Origin: Acidovorax facilis
GTDB lineage: Bacteria > Pseudomonadota > Gammaproteobacteria > Burkholderiales > Burkholderiaceae_C
Length of the DNA: 64,000 bases
Assembly (NCBI RefSeq): GCF_023913775.1
Contig: NZ_JAMXAX010000001.1
Location: 186,001-250,000 of the forward strand
Direction of reading: 5' to 3'
Shown: positions 18,601-25,856 of the stretch, one piece after another
How the letters are laid out: the number at the start of each line of letters is the position of its first letter
Numbering within the stretch: the first letter of the stretch is position 1
The notes under the pieces: model-generated
What the model was told of the DNA's origin: nothing
Database searches by the model: none
Seen by the model: the letters and a program-made list of their open reading frames with translations, nothing else
Translations under genes and position numbers: made by a program

Positions 18601-19384
18601 TGGGGATGCGCTGGGCAAGGCGGCGGCGCCTGTGGCTGTGCGAGCCCAGCGCGCGCGCAGAGGGTATGCCGGCGAGCGCCGCCGCATCCTGGTCGTGGAC
18701 AACGAAGAGCCTGACCGCGAACTGCTGGTGCAACTGCTCGAACCCCTGGGCTTTGAGCTGCGCCAGGCGGCCAGCGGCCACGATGCGCTGGACCTGCTGG
18801 CCACCGGCTACCGGCCGCACGCCATCTTCATGGACCTGGCCATGCCGGGCATTGATGGATGGGAGACGCTGCGGCGCGTGCGGCAGATGCGGTTGGCGGA
18901 TGTTCGTTCGGCGACGGGCCGCCCCAAGCCGGACGGAGCCCCCTCGGGGGGCAGCGACGACACGCAGTGCGGAGCGTGGGGGTCAATCCATTGCGCCATC
19001 GTCTCCGCCAATGCCTTCGACAAGGCGCTGGACAATGACGTGGAGATCAGCCCCGAAGACTTCATCGTCAAGCCCGTGCGCCACAGCGAGCTGCTCGACT
19101 GGCTGGAGCGCCGTTTGGGGTTGCAGTGGCAATACGGCGAAGCCGATATGACCCCCGCCTTGCCTGCGGCAGCGGATGCGCCCCTCACATACCCCGACAC
19201 CACCGCCCTTGCCGCCTTGGCCCAGGCGGTGGCGCTGGGCTACTACCGTGGCATCCTCAACACGCTGGACGACATTGAACGCAGCCAGCCCGCGCACAGC
19301 GCTTTTGTGGGCACCATGCGGCAGCTGGCCAAGCAGTTCCAGTTCGATGCCATGGGCCAGATCCTGGAGCAGGCACCCTCGTGA
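15677..19384 (+). CDS. NCS1-type permease fused to hybrid histidine kinase
   Basis: A protein of about 1235 residues. Residues 50-520 form a multi-pass NCS1 (purine/cytosine/allantoin) transporter-like domain, with NTAFGAASFLILEAVGATLL early and TNAYAGSLAWSNFFSRL near residue 370. A cysteine-rich segment follows at about 545-595 (CVICEREYEAPDM, AICSLCCTLDARCGDLC), then two more membrane helices, a coiled coil, and a HisKA domain with phospho-acceptor His near 757 in SHEIRTPLNS. The HATPase domain has LINLLGNAVKFTAHG and GAGLGLTIAKM. A receiver domain starts near 1003, with Asp near 1053 in MDLAMPGIDG and a conserved KPVRHSE lysine. About 25 foreign-looking residues interrupt it near 1079-1104. 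I chose the ATG at 15677 because the candidate sigma-54 promoter lies just upstream; ATG 15743 is an alternative. The substrate sensed is unknown. Confidence 0.88.
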   Translation: MPPHAASIAPADAAPLQPTEPGMAAHEPQQAPQQVVKVRRDYNSWVATETMEDYALRYTPQRFRKWSEWRVANTAFGAASFLILEAVGATLLVQYGFINAFWAIVATGLIIFLAGLPISVYAARYGVDMDLLTRGAGFGYIGSTLTSLIYASFTFIFFALEAAVMAYALELALDIPPTWGYLICAIVVIPLVTHGVSAISRLQVWTQPLWLVMLVVPFVYVIVRDPGAFSGIVHYGGESMRGATFQLPLFGAALTVGIALITQMGEQADYLRFMPASTPATRGRWWLGVLVGGPGWVVLGVLKMLGGALLAYLALTHMVPAERAVDPNQMYLAAYEYVFPHYGWAVAATALFVVVSQLKINVTNAYAGSLAWSNFFSRLTHSHPGRVVWVVFNTLIAFMLMEMNVFRAMGEVLGLYSNIAIAWIMSVVADLVINKPLGLSPKGIEFKRAHLYDINPVGVGSMALASILSISAHLGLFGPLPQAFSAVIAMAVAFVTAPLIAWATGGRYYIARQPDPTAVTDVVAVPMHGPVSGKQGADLGSYVRYTVQRCVICEREYEAPDMAQCPAYRGAICSLCCTLDARCGDLCKPHASMAVQWSAALRWVLPRAMWRYLDTGLGHFLLLMLVIAPLLASVMGLLYHQELNTIAQAATDTEVMAAPEVALRSGLLKAYLALLVISGIVAWWLVLAHKSRQVAQEESNRQTGLLVREIELHRQTDEALQTARSVAEQARQVAEEAKRAADQANHAKSRYISAISHEIRTPLNSILGYAQLMGEDAGVPPHRKQAVHVIRRGGEHLLSLIEGTLDIARIESGKLTLDVTPMRFADGLHEMASLFELQAAAKGLAFQFDVLGVIPEVVRADEKRLRQILINLLGNAVKFTAHGTVTLRVRYAREMARIEVQDTGPGLTSEEIERIFEPFARGGSGGGNTAAAPGAGLGLTIAKMLTALMGGELTVSSTPGVGSVFHVKLFLPEVHGDALGKAAAPVAVRAQRARRGYAGERRRILVVDNEEPDRELLVQLLEPLGFELRQAASGHDALDLLATGYRPHAIFMDLAMPGIDGWETLRRVRQMRLADVRSATGRPKPDGAPSGGSDDTQCGAWGSIHCAIVSANAFDKALDNDVEISPEDFIVKPVRHSELLDWLERRLGLQWQYGEADMTPALPAAADAPLTYPDTTALAALAQAVALGYYRGILNTLDDIERSQPAHSAFVGTMRQLAKQFQFDAMGQILEQAPS
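18912..18986. repeat. Repeat-like palindromic insert within the kinase receiver domain
   Basis: The segment runs GGGCCGCCCCAAGC, then GAGCCCCCTCGGGGGGCAGC, then GAGCGTGGGGGTCA. It resembles a GC-rich intergenic repeat known to me from Acidovorax-like genomes. Here it is read in frame as about 25 residues rich in Gly, Ser, Pro and Asp, between the third helix and fourth strand of the receiver. Confidence 0.55.
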
Positions 19385-20454
19385 TGACCACCGCCAACCC
19401 ATCTTCCTTGCACGCGTCTGCAGCGCCCGGTGCAGCGCTGGACCGCACCGACAGCGACGTGGTGCTGATCGTGGACGACGTGCCCGACAACCTGGCCGTG
19501 CTGCACGACGCGCTGGATGAATCGGGCTACACCGTGCTGGTCGCCACGCATGGCGAGGCGGCCTTGCAGCGTGCCGCGCAGGCCCTGCCCGACATTGTGC
19601 TGCTCGACGCCATGATGCCCGGCATGGACGGTTTTGAAGTGGCGCGGCGCCTGAAGGCATCGCCCGCCACGGCGCACATCCCCATCATCTTCATGACCGG
19701 CCTGACCGAGACCGAGCACCTCGTGGCCGCGCTGGAGGCGGGTGGCGTGGACTACGTCACCAAGCCCATCAAGCCCCGCGAGGTGATGGCGCGCATGGGC
19801 GTGCACCTGGGCGCAGCCCGCAAGGCCCGGCAGGACGCCCGCCAGGCCCGCGAGGCGCGCAACGCGCTCGATGCGTTTGGCTACGCCAGCATCACCGTGC
19901 GTGCGTCGGACGGCCGCATCGTCTGGCAAACCCCGCTGGCGCGCGAGCTGCTGCAAAGCTACTTTGGCGAAGTGAGCCCCGATGGCACGCCCACCGCCTT
20001 TGGCCAATGGGCGCCCGAGCCGGTGCAGGCCTGGCTGCGCCGCCATGTGCTGGCCGACAACGCCGCCGAGCTGCTGGCCGCATCGCTGGCCGAACCGCCA
20101 CGTCTGGCGGTGGAACAGGGCGCGCGCCGCCTCACCTTCCGCCTGCACCAGCAGGCGGGGGACAGCGCCGGCGGCGGCGACTGGCTCATCGTGATGCGCG
20201 AGGTGTCGGACGCGAAGATCATCGAATCCATGAGCCTGTCCTTCAAGCTCACCGCGCGCGAGGCCGAGGTGCTGTACTGGGTGGTCAAGGGCAAGATCAA
20301 CCGCGACATCGGCGACATCCTGGGCGCGAGCCCCGCCACGGTGAAGAAACACTTGGAGCGCGTGTTCGCCAAGCTGGGGGTGGAGACGCGCACTGCGGCG
20401 GCGGCGATGGCGATGAACCGCATCCGGCAGCTGCACCCGCAGTTTGAGGGATAG
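19384..20454 (+). CDS. LuxR-type response regulator, partner of the NCS1 kinase
   Basis: A 356-residue regulator. The receiver domain spans about 20-140, with DVVLIVDDVPDNLAVL, the phospho-acceptor in VLLDAMMPGMDGFEV and the conserved KPIKPREVM. A middle PAS-like region (SDGRIVWQTPLARELL) covers about 155-265. A C-terminal LuxR/GerE helix-turn-helix has LTAREAEVLYWVVKGK and GASPATVKKHLERVFAKLG. The ATG overlaps the kinase stop (TGATG), so translation is coupled; the GTG at 19381 is an alternative. It is almost surely the output of the upstream kinase. Likely targets are the divergent urease operon or other nitrogen genes, which is inference from position. Confidence 0.92.
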   Translation: MTTANPSSLHASAAPGAALDRTDSDVVLIVDDVPDNLAVLHDALDESGYTVLVATHGEAALQRAAQALPDIVLLDAMMPGMDGFEVARRLKASPATAHIPIIFMTGLTETEHLVAALEAGGVDYVTKPIKPREVMARMGVHLGAARKARQDARQAREARNALDAFGYASITVRASDGRIVWQTPLARELLQSYFGEVSPDGTPTAFGQWAPEPVQAWLRRHVLADNAAELLAASLAEPPRLAVEQGARRLTFRLHQQAGDSAGGGDWLIVMREVSDAKIIESMSLSFKLTAREAEVLYWVVKGKINRDIGDILGASPATVKKHLERVFAKLGVETRTAAAAMAMNRIRQLHPQFEG

Positions 20455-20460
20455 ATTTTT

Positions 20461-20518
20461 GGTGTTTTTGGCCGCTAGCGCTTGTTGCTAAAGCGCTGGT
20501 AGCTATGAATTTTGAAGA
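20461..20518 (-). repeat. Short hairpin repeat, copy C
   Basis: GGCCGCTAGCGCTTGTTGCT followed by AAAGCGCTGGTAGCTATGAA lies between the convergent ends of the response regulator and the Rho-N-like gene. It is in reverse orientation relative to copy A and could serve as a transcript end. Confidence 0.75.
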
Positions 20519-20545
20519 GCCAGTGTGACCGCCGTAGGCCGCGCG

Positions 20546-20872
20546 TCAGCGGCCCACAGCCTTCTCCAGCTCTTGCTTGTTCATTTTTGAGCGCCCCTTG
20601 ATCCCCTGCCGTTTGGCGTCTTCGTAGAGCTGATCCCGGGTGCGCCCCTGCGGGCCACGGTGCGAGTTCCTGCCTCCGCGCACGGGCGCAGGTGTGGCAT
20701 GCAGGGTCTGGGGGGTTGCGGTTTTACTTTCGCCGTGCTGTGCGCGTTCCTTGTTGACCGTGCGGGCCGCGATTTCCTCGGCCGTGTCTTCGTCCTTGCC
20801 GCGTTCCAGCAGGCTGTCCTTGATGTGTTCGTACTGGCGCTCGCGTTTGGCGCTCCAGGTTCCGCGTGGCAT
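20546..20872 (-). CDS. Small basic protein with Rho-N-like C-terminus
   Basis: A 108-residue, highly charged protein. The first 50 residues (MPRGTWSAKRERQYEHIKDS, followed by LLERGKDEDTAEEIAARTVN) match small proteins often annotated as plasmid stabilisation proteins. The end, DQLYEDAKRQGIKGRSKMNK followed by QELEKAVGR, resembles the Rho N-terminal domain, which binds nucleic acid. The ATG at 20872 fits the conserved start; the frame is open upstream but that part runs through the inverted-repeat element. Function is unknown; there is no toxin partner beside it. Confidence 0.75.
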   Translation of the reverse strand: MPRGTWSAKRERQYEHIKDSLLERGKDEDTAEEIAARTVNKERAQHGESKTATPQTLHATPAPVRGGRNSHRGPQGRTRDQLYEDAKRQGIKGRSKMNKQELEKAVGR

Positions 20873-21002
20873 GGTGGGCTCCTTCGAGTGGCAGGGTGAT
20901 GAGCGTTTCAGCTTAGGCCCTGGCCCGGCGGCCCCGGTCAGTGTTGCGCGGGGGCGGGTGTAGGACGCATGCCCCGCATGTCTTCTGAAGGGAGTGATAG
21001 CC

Positions 21003-21169
21003 CTAGTCCACTGAAACCGAGAAATCGGCTGTGTGTGAGGGTCTGGCAGCAGGCGCATCGCGACGTTGCGGACTTTGCCAAGGCGGTCAGCCTTGGCCGC
21101 AGCCCGCGCCTTGCGCTGCACCCGCTGCCACCTCGGCGCACAGCCGATTTCTCGGTTTCAGTGGACTAG
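21003..21169. mobile_element. 167-bp element with perfect 31-bp terminal inverted repeats
   Basis: CTAGTCCACTGAAACCGAGA and the next 11 bases at 21003-21033 recur exactly, in reverse complement, at 21139-21169. The 105 bases between them contain a further perfect hairpin, GCCAAGGC-GGTCA-GCCTTGGC, at 21077-21097. There is no room for a gene. The form is that of a miniature inverted-repeat element or a large cruciform-forming repeat. No clear target-site duplication is visible beside the ends. Confidence 0.6.
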
Positions 21170-21175
21170 TTGGGT

Positions 21176-21230
21176 CAAAAAACGGCCATAGCACTTATTT
21201 GACAAGCGCTTATAGCTATTATTTTTGAAT
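21176..21230 (-). repeat. Short hairpin repeat, copy D
   Basis: AACGGCCATAGCACTTATTT then GACAAGCGCTTATAGCTATT is a divergent copy of the AGCGCTT family in reverse orientation. It ends 4 bases from the stop of the CheX-like gene, so it would form the 3' end of that mRNA. Confidence 0.65.
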
Positions 21231-21233
21231 CAA

Positions 21234-21920
21234 CTACATCCCCAGCGACTTCAGCAGCGCGTCTGTGTCGTCCTGCCCCGCAGGCGGCGGCGCGGGCACG
21301 GGAGGGGCTTCTTGCGACTGGGCCATCAGCGCGTCGGCATCCGGCACTTCCTGCGCCTCGAAGTCGTAGAGCTTGATGAACTCGGTGCGGTCGATGGCCA
21401 GTTCCAGGTAGAAGATGTTGTTGTTGCTGGTGTAGAAGGTCACACGCCGGGCTTCGGGCTTGTCCAGGTTGGCGTCCACGCTCAGCATCACCTGCTTGTT
21501 CAGCACCAGCATCTTGGGCTGGTTCTGGGTGATGTGGGTCTGCAGCTCGCGGCGCACCTTGCCGGTGAAGTCGCCCACCACCTGGTTCATCAGCTCGCCC
21601 ATCACGTTGCTCACTTCGTCCGACGTGTAGGAGCTGACCAGATCGTCCTTGGACATGCCCATGTTCAGCAGGTAGTTGGCATACAGCTCCATCGCGGCCT
21701 GGGCCGAGAAGTTGATGATGACCAGGCCCGAGAAGCCGCCATCGAACAGCACAAAACAGCCGATGTCGGGCTTCAGGCACGTCTTGCTGATGCGCTGCAC
21801 CATGCCGGAGTAGTGGATCTGGCTGTGGGTGGCCACGTTCAAGACCCGGGTGACGGAGTTGCACAGGCTGATCAGCAGATCTTCGGTGCCGTAGACGGGG
21901 GATTTATCGGTGAGGCTCAT
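21234..21920 (-). CDS. CheX/DUF3334-like protein
   Basis: A 228-residue soluble protein starting at the ATG at 21920 (MSLTDKSPVYG). The central part, with GGFSGLVIINFSAQAAMELY and SDEVSNVMGELMNQVVGDF, resembles the CheC/CheX/FliY phosphatase fold, where an E-x-x-N motif is catalytic; EVSNVMGELMNQ holds such residues. A region after it (RRVTFYTSNNNIFYLELAID) and a proline-rich tail ending DDTDALLKSLGM follow. I recall this architecture as DUF3334. It may act on a response regulator, but no chemotaxis genes are near. It is next to signalling genes of the 15-24 kb block. Confidence 0.6.
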   Translation of the reverse strand: MSLTDKSPVYGTEDLLISLCNSVTRVLNVATHSQIHYSGMVQRISKTCLKPDIGCFVLFDGGFSGLVIINFSAQAAMELYANYLLNMGMSKDDLVSSYTSDEVSNVMGELMNQVVGDFTGKVRRELQTHITQNQPKMLVLNKQVMLSVDANLDKPEARRVTFYTSNNNIFYLELAIDRTEFIKLYDFEAQEVPDADALMAQSQEAPPVPAPPPAGQDDTDALLKSLGM

Positions 21921-22188
21921 GGTGTGGGTAGGCATCTGCCAGGAAAAACAACAACAAAACTGCAACGCAGACAGAGCATAGGCGATGGCGCACCGCGAGG
22001 CCAGAGTGCTTTCCGCCCTGGTGCGCTCTGCTGTGGGTATTGGCCGTGCGGTTCTTGGGCGCAGAACTTGCGTGCCCTTGATCCGGGTCATACCACGTTG
22101 GTGCCCTGGCCCCGCATGGGATGCAGCGGATTGACAACCAACCGGGCAGGCGTATCGTGCCTTCCATACCAAAAGAGAGGGGCGCCAG

Positions 22189-23373
22189 ATGGGTGTTGTC
22201 TATAACTATGGGTTGGCCGATTTCCAGTCGATCGCGGCGGGTGCTGCCGTGCTGGCCAGCGGAGGGGGCGGCAGCTACCACGACGCTTGTTCGATCCTTC
22301 AGGAGCTGGCTGGTCAGGGCTGGAGCGGCACGGTCACGGTGCAGGACTACGACGGCGCCACCAACGCCTGTGTGCTCGCCATCATGGGCTCGCCCGATGC
22401 GGCCGACAGCCTCACTCTGGCGGCGGTGCAAAACTCGGTCAGCAACACCGTGGCCGTGATGGAGGCCAGTACCGGTGCCCTGCTGGGCGCCTTGATCCCC
22501 GTGGAGATCGGGCCCATCAACTCGCTGGTGCCGCTCATTGGCGCGGCCATGTCGCAGGGCGCGGTCTGGGTGGTCAACGGCGATGGCGCCGGCCGTGCCG
22601 TGCCCGAGCTTCCCCAGACCACCTTCACCGGCGGTGTGCAGCTGGCGCCGTGCCCCGCTGCGCTGGCCAGCGACGCCTCTACGCTGGTGGATCTGGAATC
22701 CGCCGTGCTGGGTGCTTCTACCGCAGCGCGCGTGGAGACCCTGGCGGGTGGCGTGGTGGCCGGGTTTGGGGGGTATTCGGGCATTGCCATGTGGCCCTCC
22801 AACGCGGGCAACGGCTTTGCGTTGTCGGGCAGCTACATTCCGGGCACGCTGGAGCAGGCGCGGGGGCTGGGGCAGTTTCTGCTGCAGGCCGCCACGCCGC
22901 CCGCCACTGCTGCCGTGGCGGACGTGATCACCATGATCACCGGCCGCCCAGCTGGCGCGGTGGTGACCAATTTTTTCATCACCTCGGTCACGCAGTCCAC
23001 CTCCAGCGCGTCGCTGGATTCGGGCATCATCCGCCTGGACAACACACGGGACCCGAGCCTGAGCACCGAGACGCACTATCTGTACAACCTGAACGAGAAC
23101 CTCATGATGTACTCGTCTGCGAGCGTGGCGCCCGATGTCATCGCCCCCGACTCCATCTGCTACTACTCAGAAAGCACGGGCCGCGGCTTCTCCAACGCCA
23201 GCGACGACCTGGCCCTGTACTTCGATCCCACCACGGGAAAAAGCACGGGCCAGATGGTCAGCGTGATCGCCGTACAGACAGCGCCCCAGCTTTACAACAC
23301 CCCGGGTGTGGTGGCGTCGTTTGCCGGTTTGCTGCGCAATATGGGTTACGCCGGGGCCATGCCGTCGGCCTGA
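22189..23373 (+). CDS. DUF917 family protein (S-methyl-thiohydantoin desulfurase-like)
   Basis: A 394-residue protein with VLASGGGGSYHDACSI near residue 24 and AVWVVNGDGAGRAVPELPQT near residue 125. These match the DUF917 pattern of a glycine-rich N-terminus and a PELP-type motif. Such proteins often sit beside hydantoinase/oxoprolinase genes and one domain type is called S-methyl-thiohydantoin desulfurase. Here no hydantoinase is adjacent, though the NCS1-like transporter domain of the kinase lies 3 kb away and belongs to a superfamily that includes hydantoin carriers. A purine-rich stretch before the ATG (AGAGAGGGG) is a plausible ribosome site. Confidence 0.65.
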   Translation: MGVVYNYGLADFQSIAAGAAVLASGGGGSYHDACSILQELAGQGWSGTVTVQDYDGATNACVLAIMGSPDAADSLTLAAVQNSVSNTVAVMEASTGALLGALIPVEIGPINSLVPLIGAAMSQGAVWVVNGDGAGRAVPELPQTTFTGGVQLAPCPAALASDASTLVDLESAVLGASTAARVETLAGGVVAGFGGYSGIAMWPSNAGNGFALSGSYIPGTLEQARGLGQFLLQAATPPATAAVADVITMITGRPAGAVVTNFFITSVTQSTSSASLDSGIIRLDNTRDPSLSTETHYLYNLNENLMMYSSASVAPDVIAPDSICYYSESTGRGFSNASDDLALYFDPTTGKSTGQMVSVIAVQTAPQLYNTPGVVASFAGLLRNMGYAGAMPSA

Positions 23374-23395
23374 AGAATCAAGGGTTTTTGCCGCC

Positions 23396-24460
23396 ATGGG
23401 TGATGAAGCAGACCTGAACAAGGAGCGGCTGGAGCTGGTGCTGGAGGCCGCCGGGCTGGACCTGTGGGAGAACGACCTGGTCAGCGGCCAGGTCACCCAC
23501 AAGGCCAGCAAGACCTTTGAGGAGCTGGGTTTTACCCAGGACGAAATCGTGACGGGCGTGCAGGACATCTTTGGCCTGTTCCACCCTGGCGACCTGGACA
23601 AGGTCAAGCAGGCGGTAGCCGACCACGTGGCGGGCATCACGCCGCAGTACCGTGCCGAGTTCCGGCTGCGCTCCAAGGCGGGAGAGTGGATCTGGTTTGC
23701 CAACTACGGCCGCATCATGGACCGCAGCAGCGCCACCCCCGGCAAGCGGCTGATAGGTGTCACCTTCAACATCCATGACCGCAAGCAGAAGGAAGACGAG
23801 ATTGCGCAGATCAACCAGCAGCTGCTGGAGCAGAACAAGCTGCTGCAAGAGCTCAATACCGCGCTGGAGCTGCTGGCCGCCAATGACTCGCTGACGGGCC
23901 TGGCCAACCGGCGCACGCTGATGGAACTGGGCGCGAACGAATGCAAACGCACCGAGCGTTTTGACCACCCGCTGTCCCTGCTGGTGGTTGATATTGACCT
24001 GTTCAAGACGGTCAACGACGCCTGGGGGCACCTTGCGGGAGACCGCGTGATCTGCGCCGTGGCCCAGGCCTGCGCGGCGCGCAAGCGCAGCGGTGTGGAC
24101 ATCGTGGCGCGGTTCGGGGGCGAGGAGTTTGTGATCGTATTGCCCGAAACCGATGGCGTCAGCGCCTTGCGTGTGGCCGAATCACTGCGCCACGATGTGG
24201 CCGCGTTGAGCGTGCCCGTGAATGAGCAGGGTGCGAGCGCTTCGGTCACCGTGAGCATCGGTGTGGCCACGATGCACAAGGGCTCGGGCATCGGCTTTGA
24301 AGAGCTGGTCAACCGTGCCGATAAGGCCCTGTACCGCGCCAAGGGCACGGGGCGCAACGCCGTGTACTGCGCCGATGTGCAGCAGGGTGGGGCCCCTGCG
24401 GTCCATGTACTCATCGAGCCGGACGAAGACGCAGACGCAGACGGCGTTGTCACCGCCTGA
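23396..24460 (+). CDS. PAS-GGDEF diguanylate cyclase
   Basis: A 354-residue soluble protein. The N-terminal PAS domain spans about 8-130 (LEAAGLDLWENDLVSGQVTH near the start, LRSKAGEWIWFANYGRIMD at its end). A coiled linker rich in Gln/Leu (QINQQLLEQNKLLQELNTAL) follows at about 140-160. The GGDEF domain has DSLTGLANRRTL and the active motif RFGGEEFVIVLPE, so it should be active; the usual RxxD inhibitory site is not in register before the motif. The ATG at 23396 is 22 bases after the DUF917 stop. Output is presumably cyclic di-GMP. Confidence 0.9.
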   Translation: MGDEADLNKERLELVLEAAGLDLWENDLVSGQVTHKASKTFEELGFTQDEIVTGVQDIFGLFHPGDLDKVKQAVADHVAGITPQYRAEFRLRSKAGEWIWFANYGRIMDRSSATPGKRLIGVTFNIHDRKQKEDEIAQINQQLLEQNKLLQELNTALELLAANDSLTGLANRRTLMELGANECKRTERFDHPLSLLVVDIDLFKTVNDAWGHLAGDRVICAVAQACAARKRSGVDIVARFGGEEFVIVLPETDGVSALRVAESLRHDVAALSVPVNEQGASASVTVSIGVATMHKGSGIGFEELVNRADKALYRAKGTGRNAVYCADVQQGGAPAVHVLIEPDEDADADGVVTA

Positions 24461-24474
24461 GCACCGTCCGCTCC

Positions 24475-25776
24475 TCACTCCTCGCTCGTCCACTCCACCT
24501 GCACGCCCAGGCTGCGCAGGTTCTCCACGAAGTGCGGGTGGGCGCGGCGGATGGGTGTGGCGTTGCGGATCTCCGAGCGCCCGGGGGTGCTCGCCGCCAC
24601 CATGAAGAGCGCAATCGCCACGCGGATGATGTAGGGGCTCTCCACCACCGCAGGCGTCAGCGGGTTGCCGCCAAAGGTCACCAGCCGGTGCGGGTCGGAC
24701 TGGAACACATGCGCGCCAAACTTCGACAGCTCGCCCGCCCAGCCCAGGGCGCCGTCGTACACCTTGTTCCAGAACAGCGCATTGCCCTGTGCCCGCACAC
24801 CGAGGGCGATGAAGATGGGCAGCAGGTCCACCGGAAAATACGGCCAGGGCGCGGCCTCCACCTTGGTCAGCACGTTGCTGGTGAACGGCGTCTGCACCTT
24901 GAGCGGGCCCGCGCAGTGCGCGCGCGACCAGCCGTCTTCGTGTGTGATGGTGACGCCGAACTTGGCAAACGTGCGGTCGATGAGCGGGAAGTTCTCGGGC
25001 GCACTGTTCTTCACCACCACGTCGCCGCCGGTGATTGCACCCAGCGCGAGGAAGGTCGTGATCTCGTGAAAATCTTCGTCAAAGCGAAACTCGCCACCGC
25101 GCAGCTGCGTGCCGCCATGGACCGTGATGCGCGAGGTGCCCATGCCCTCGATGCGCACGCCGATCAGCGCCATGAACCGGCAGAACTCCTGCACATGCGG
25201 CTCCGACGCGGCATTGGTCAGCACCGACGTGCCCTCGGCCGTGGCGGCGCACAGCACAAAGTTCTCGGTGGTGGTGACCGATGCGTAGTCCAGCCAGTGG
25301 TGGTTGGCCTGTAGGCGGCCTTCGCAGCGGATCAGCAGCGAGCCCTCGGCCCGCTCCACGCGGCCACCAAAGCGGTGGAAGACCTCCACATGCGGGTCGA
25401 TCTCGCGCACACCCAGGGTGCAGCCCTTGACGTTGTCCTCCAGCCGCGCCACGCCAAAGCGCGCCAGCAGCGGCGGCACCAGCATGATGGAGGAGCGCAT
25501 CTCCTCGGGCAGGCGGTGGTGGGCCGCGTCGAACGTGGTGGCGTGGTGGTGCAGGTCCAGCGTGCCGGTGGCGTGGTCCATCTGCACATCGCTGCCCAGC
25601 GTGCGAAAGATGTCGAGGATCTTGCGCACGTCGGTGATGTCGGGCACGCCCAGCAGGCGCAGCGGCTCGTTGGTGAGCAGCGTGGCGCACAGCACGGGCA
25701 GCACCGCGTTCTTGTTGGCAGAAGGAATGATGCGGCCCCGCAGCGGGGTGCCGCCGTGGACGACGAGGTTGGACAT
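24475..25776 (-). CDS. UDP-GlcNAc 1-carboxyvinyltransferase (MurA) homologue
   Basis: A 433-residue EPSP-synthase-fold enzyme. It has the MurA substrate motif with Lys-Asn in PSANKNAVLPVLCATLL near residue 18, LPEEMRSSIMLVPPLLARFG near residue 90 and the catalytic cysteine in VKGCTLGVREIDPHVE near residue 118. The typical MurA catalytic loop is therefore present, though the sequence departs from the usual housekeeping MurA in several places (TENFVLCAATAEG). It may be a second MurA, the first committed step of peptidoglycan synthesis, or a relative with another sugar acceptor. I chose the ATG at 25776 (MSNLVVHGG). No cell-wall genes are adjacent. Confidence 0.82.
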   Translation of the reverse strand: MSNLVVHGGTPLRGRIIPSANKNAVLPVLCATLLTNEPLRLLGVPDITDVRKILDIFRTLGSDVQMDHATGTLDLHHHATTFDAAHHRLPEEMRSSIMLVPPLLARFGVARLEDNVKGCTLGVREIDPHVEVFHRFGGRVERAEGSLLIRCEGRLQANHHWLDYASVTTTENFVLCAATAEGTSVLTNAASEPHVQEFCRFMALIGVRIEGMGTSRITVHGGTQLRGGEFRFDEDFHEITTFLALGAITGGDVVVKNSAPENFPLIDRTFAKFGVTITHEDGWSRAHCAGPLKVQTPFTSNVLTKVEAAPWPYFPVDLLPIFIALGVRAQGNALFWNKVYDGALGWAGELSKFGAHVFQSDPHRLVTFGGNPLTPAVVESPYIIRVAIALFMVAASTPGRSEIRNATPIRRAHPHFVENLRSLGVQVEWTSEE

Positions 25777-25856
25777 GGGGAGGGAGGCTGAAGAGGCCTG
25801 GGCGGGCCAGGGGTTGCGCGAGGTCGATACTCTAACTGGGTTGGGGTTTTGGTGTG

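Larger units (their letters stand above)
20873..21233. other. Intergenic region with inverted-repeat element and repeat D
   Basis: Apart from the 167-bp element at 21003-21169 and hairpin repeat copy D, I see only the promoter-proximal region of the small basic protein here. No convincing ORF is present; ORFs crossing the element are by-products of its symmetry. Confidence 0.6.

Noticed and set aside
20969-21169. A 66-residue ORF across the 31-bp inverted-repeat element
   Set aside because: Its ends lie in the inverted repeats and the sequence has no coding character.
21003-21169. Integron attC site
   Set aside because: The element is palindromic but lacks the conserved core sites (RYYYAAC and GTTRRRY) at its ends, and there is no integrase or cassette nearby.
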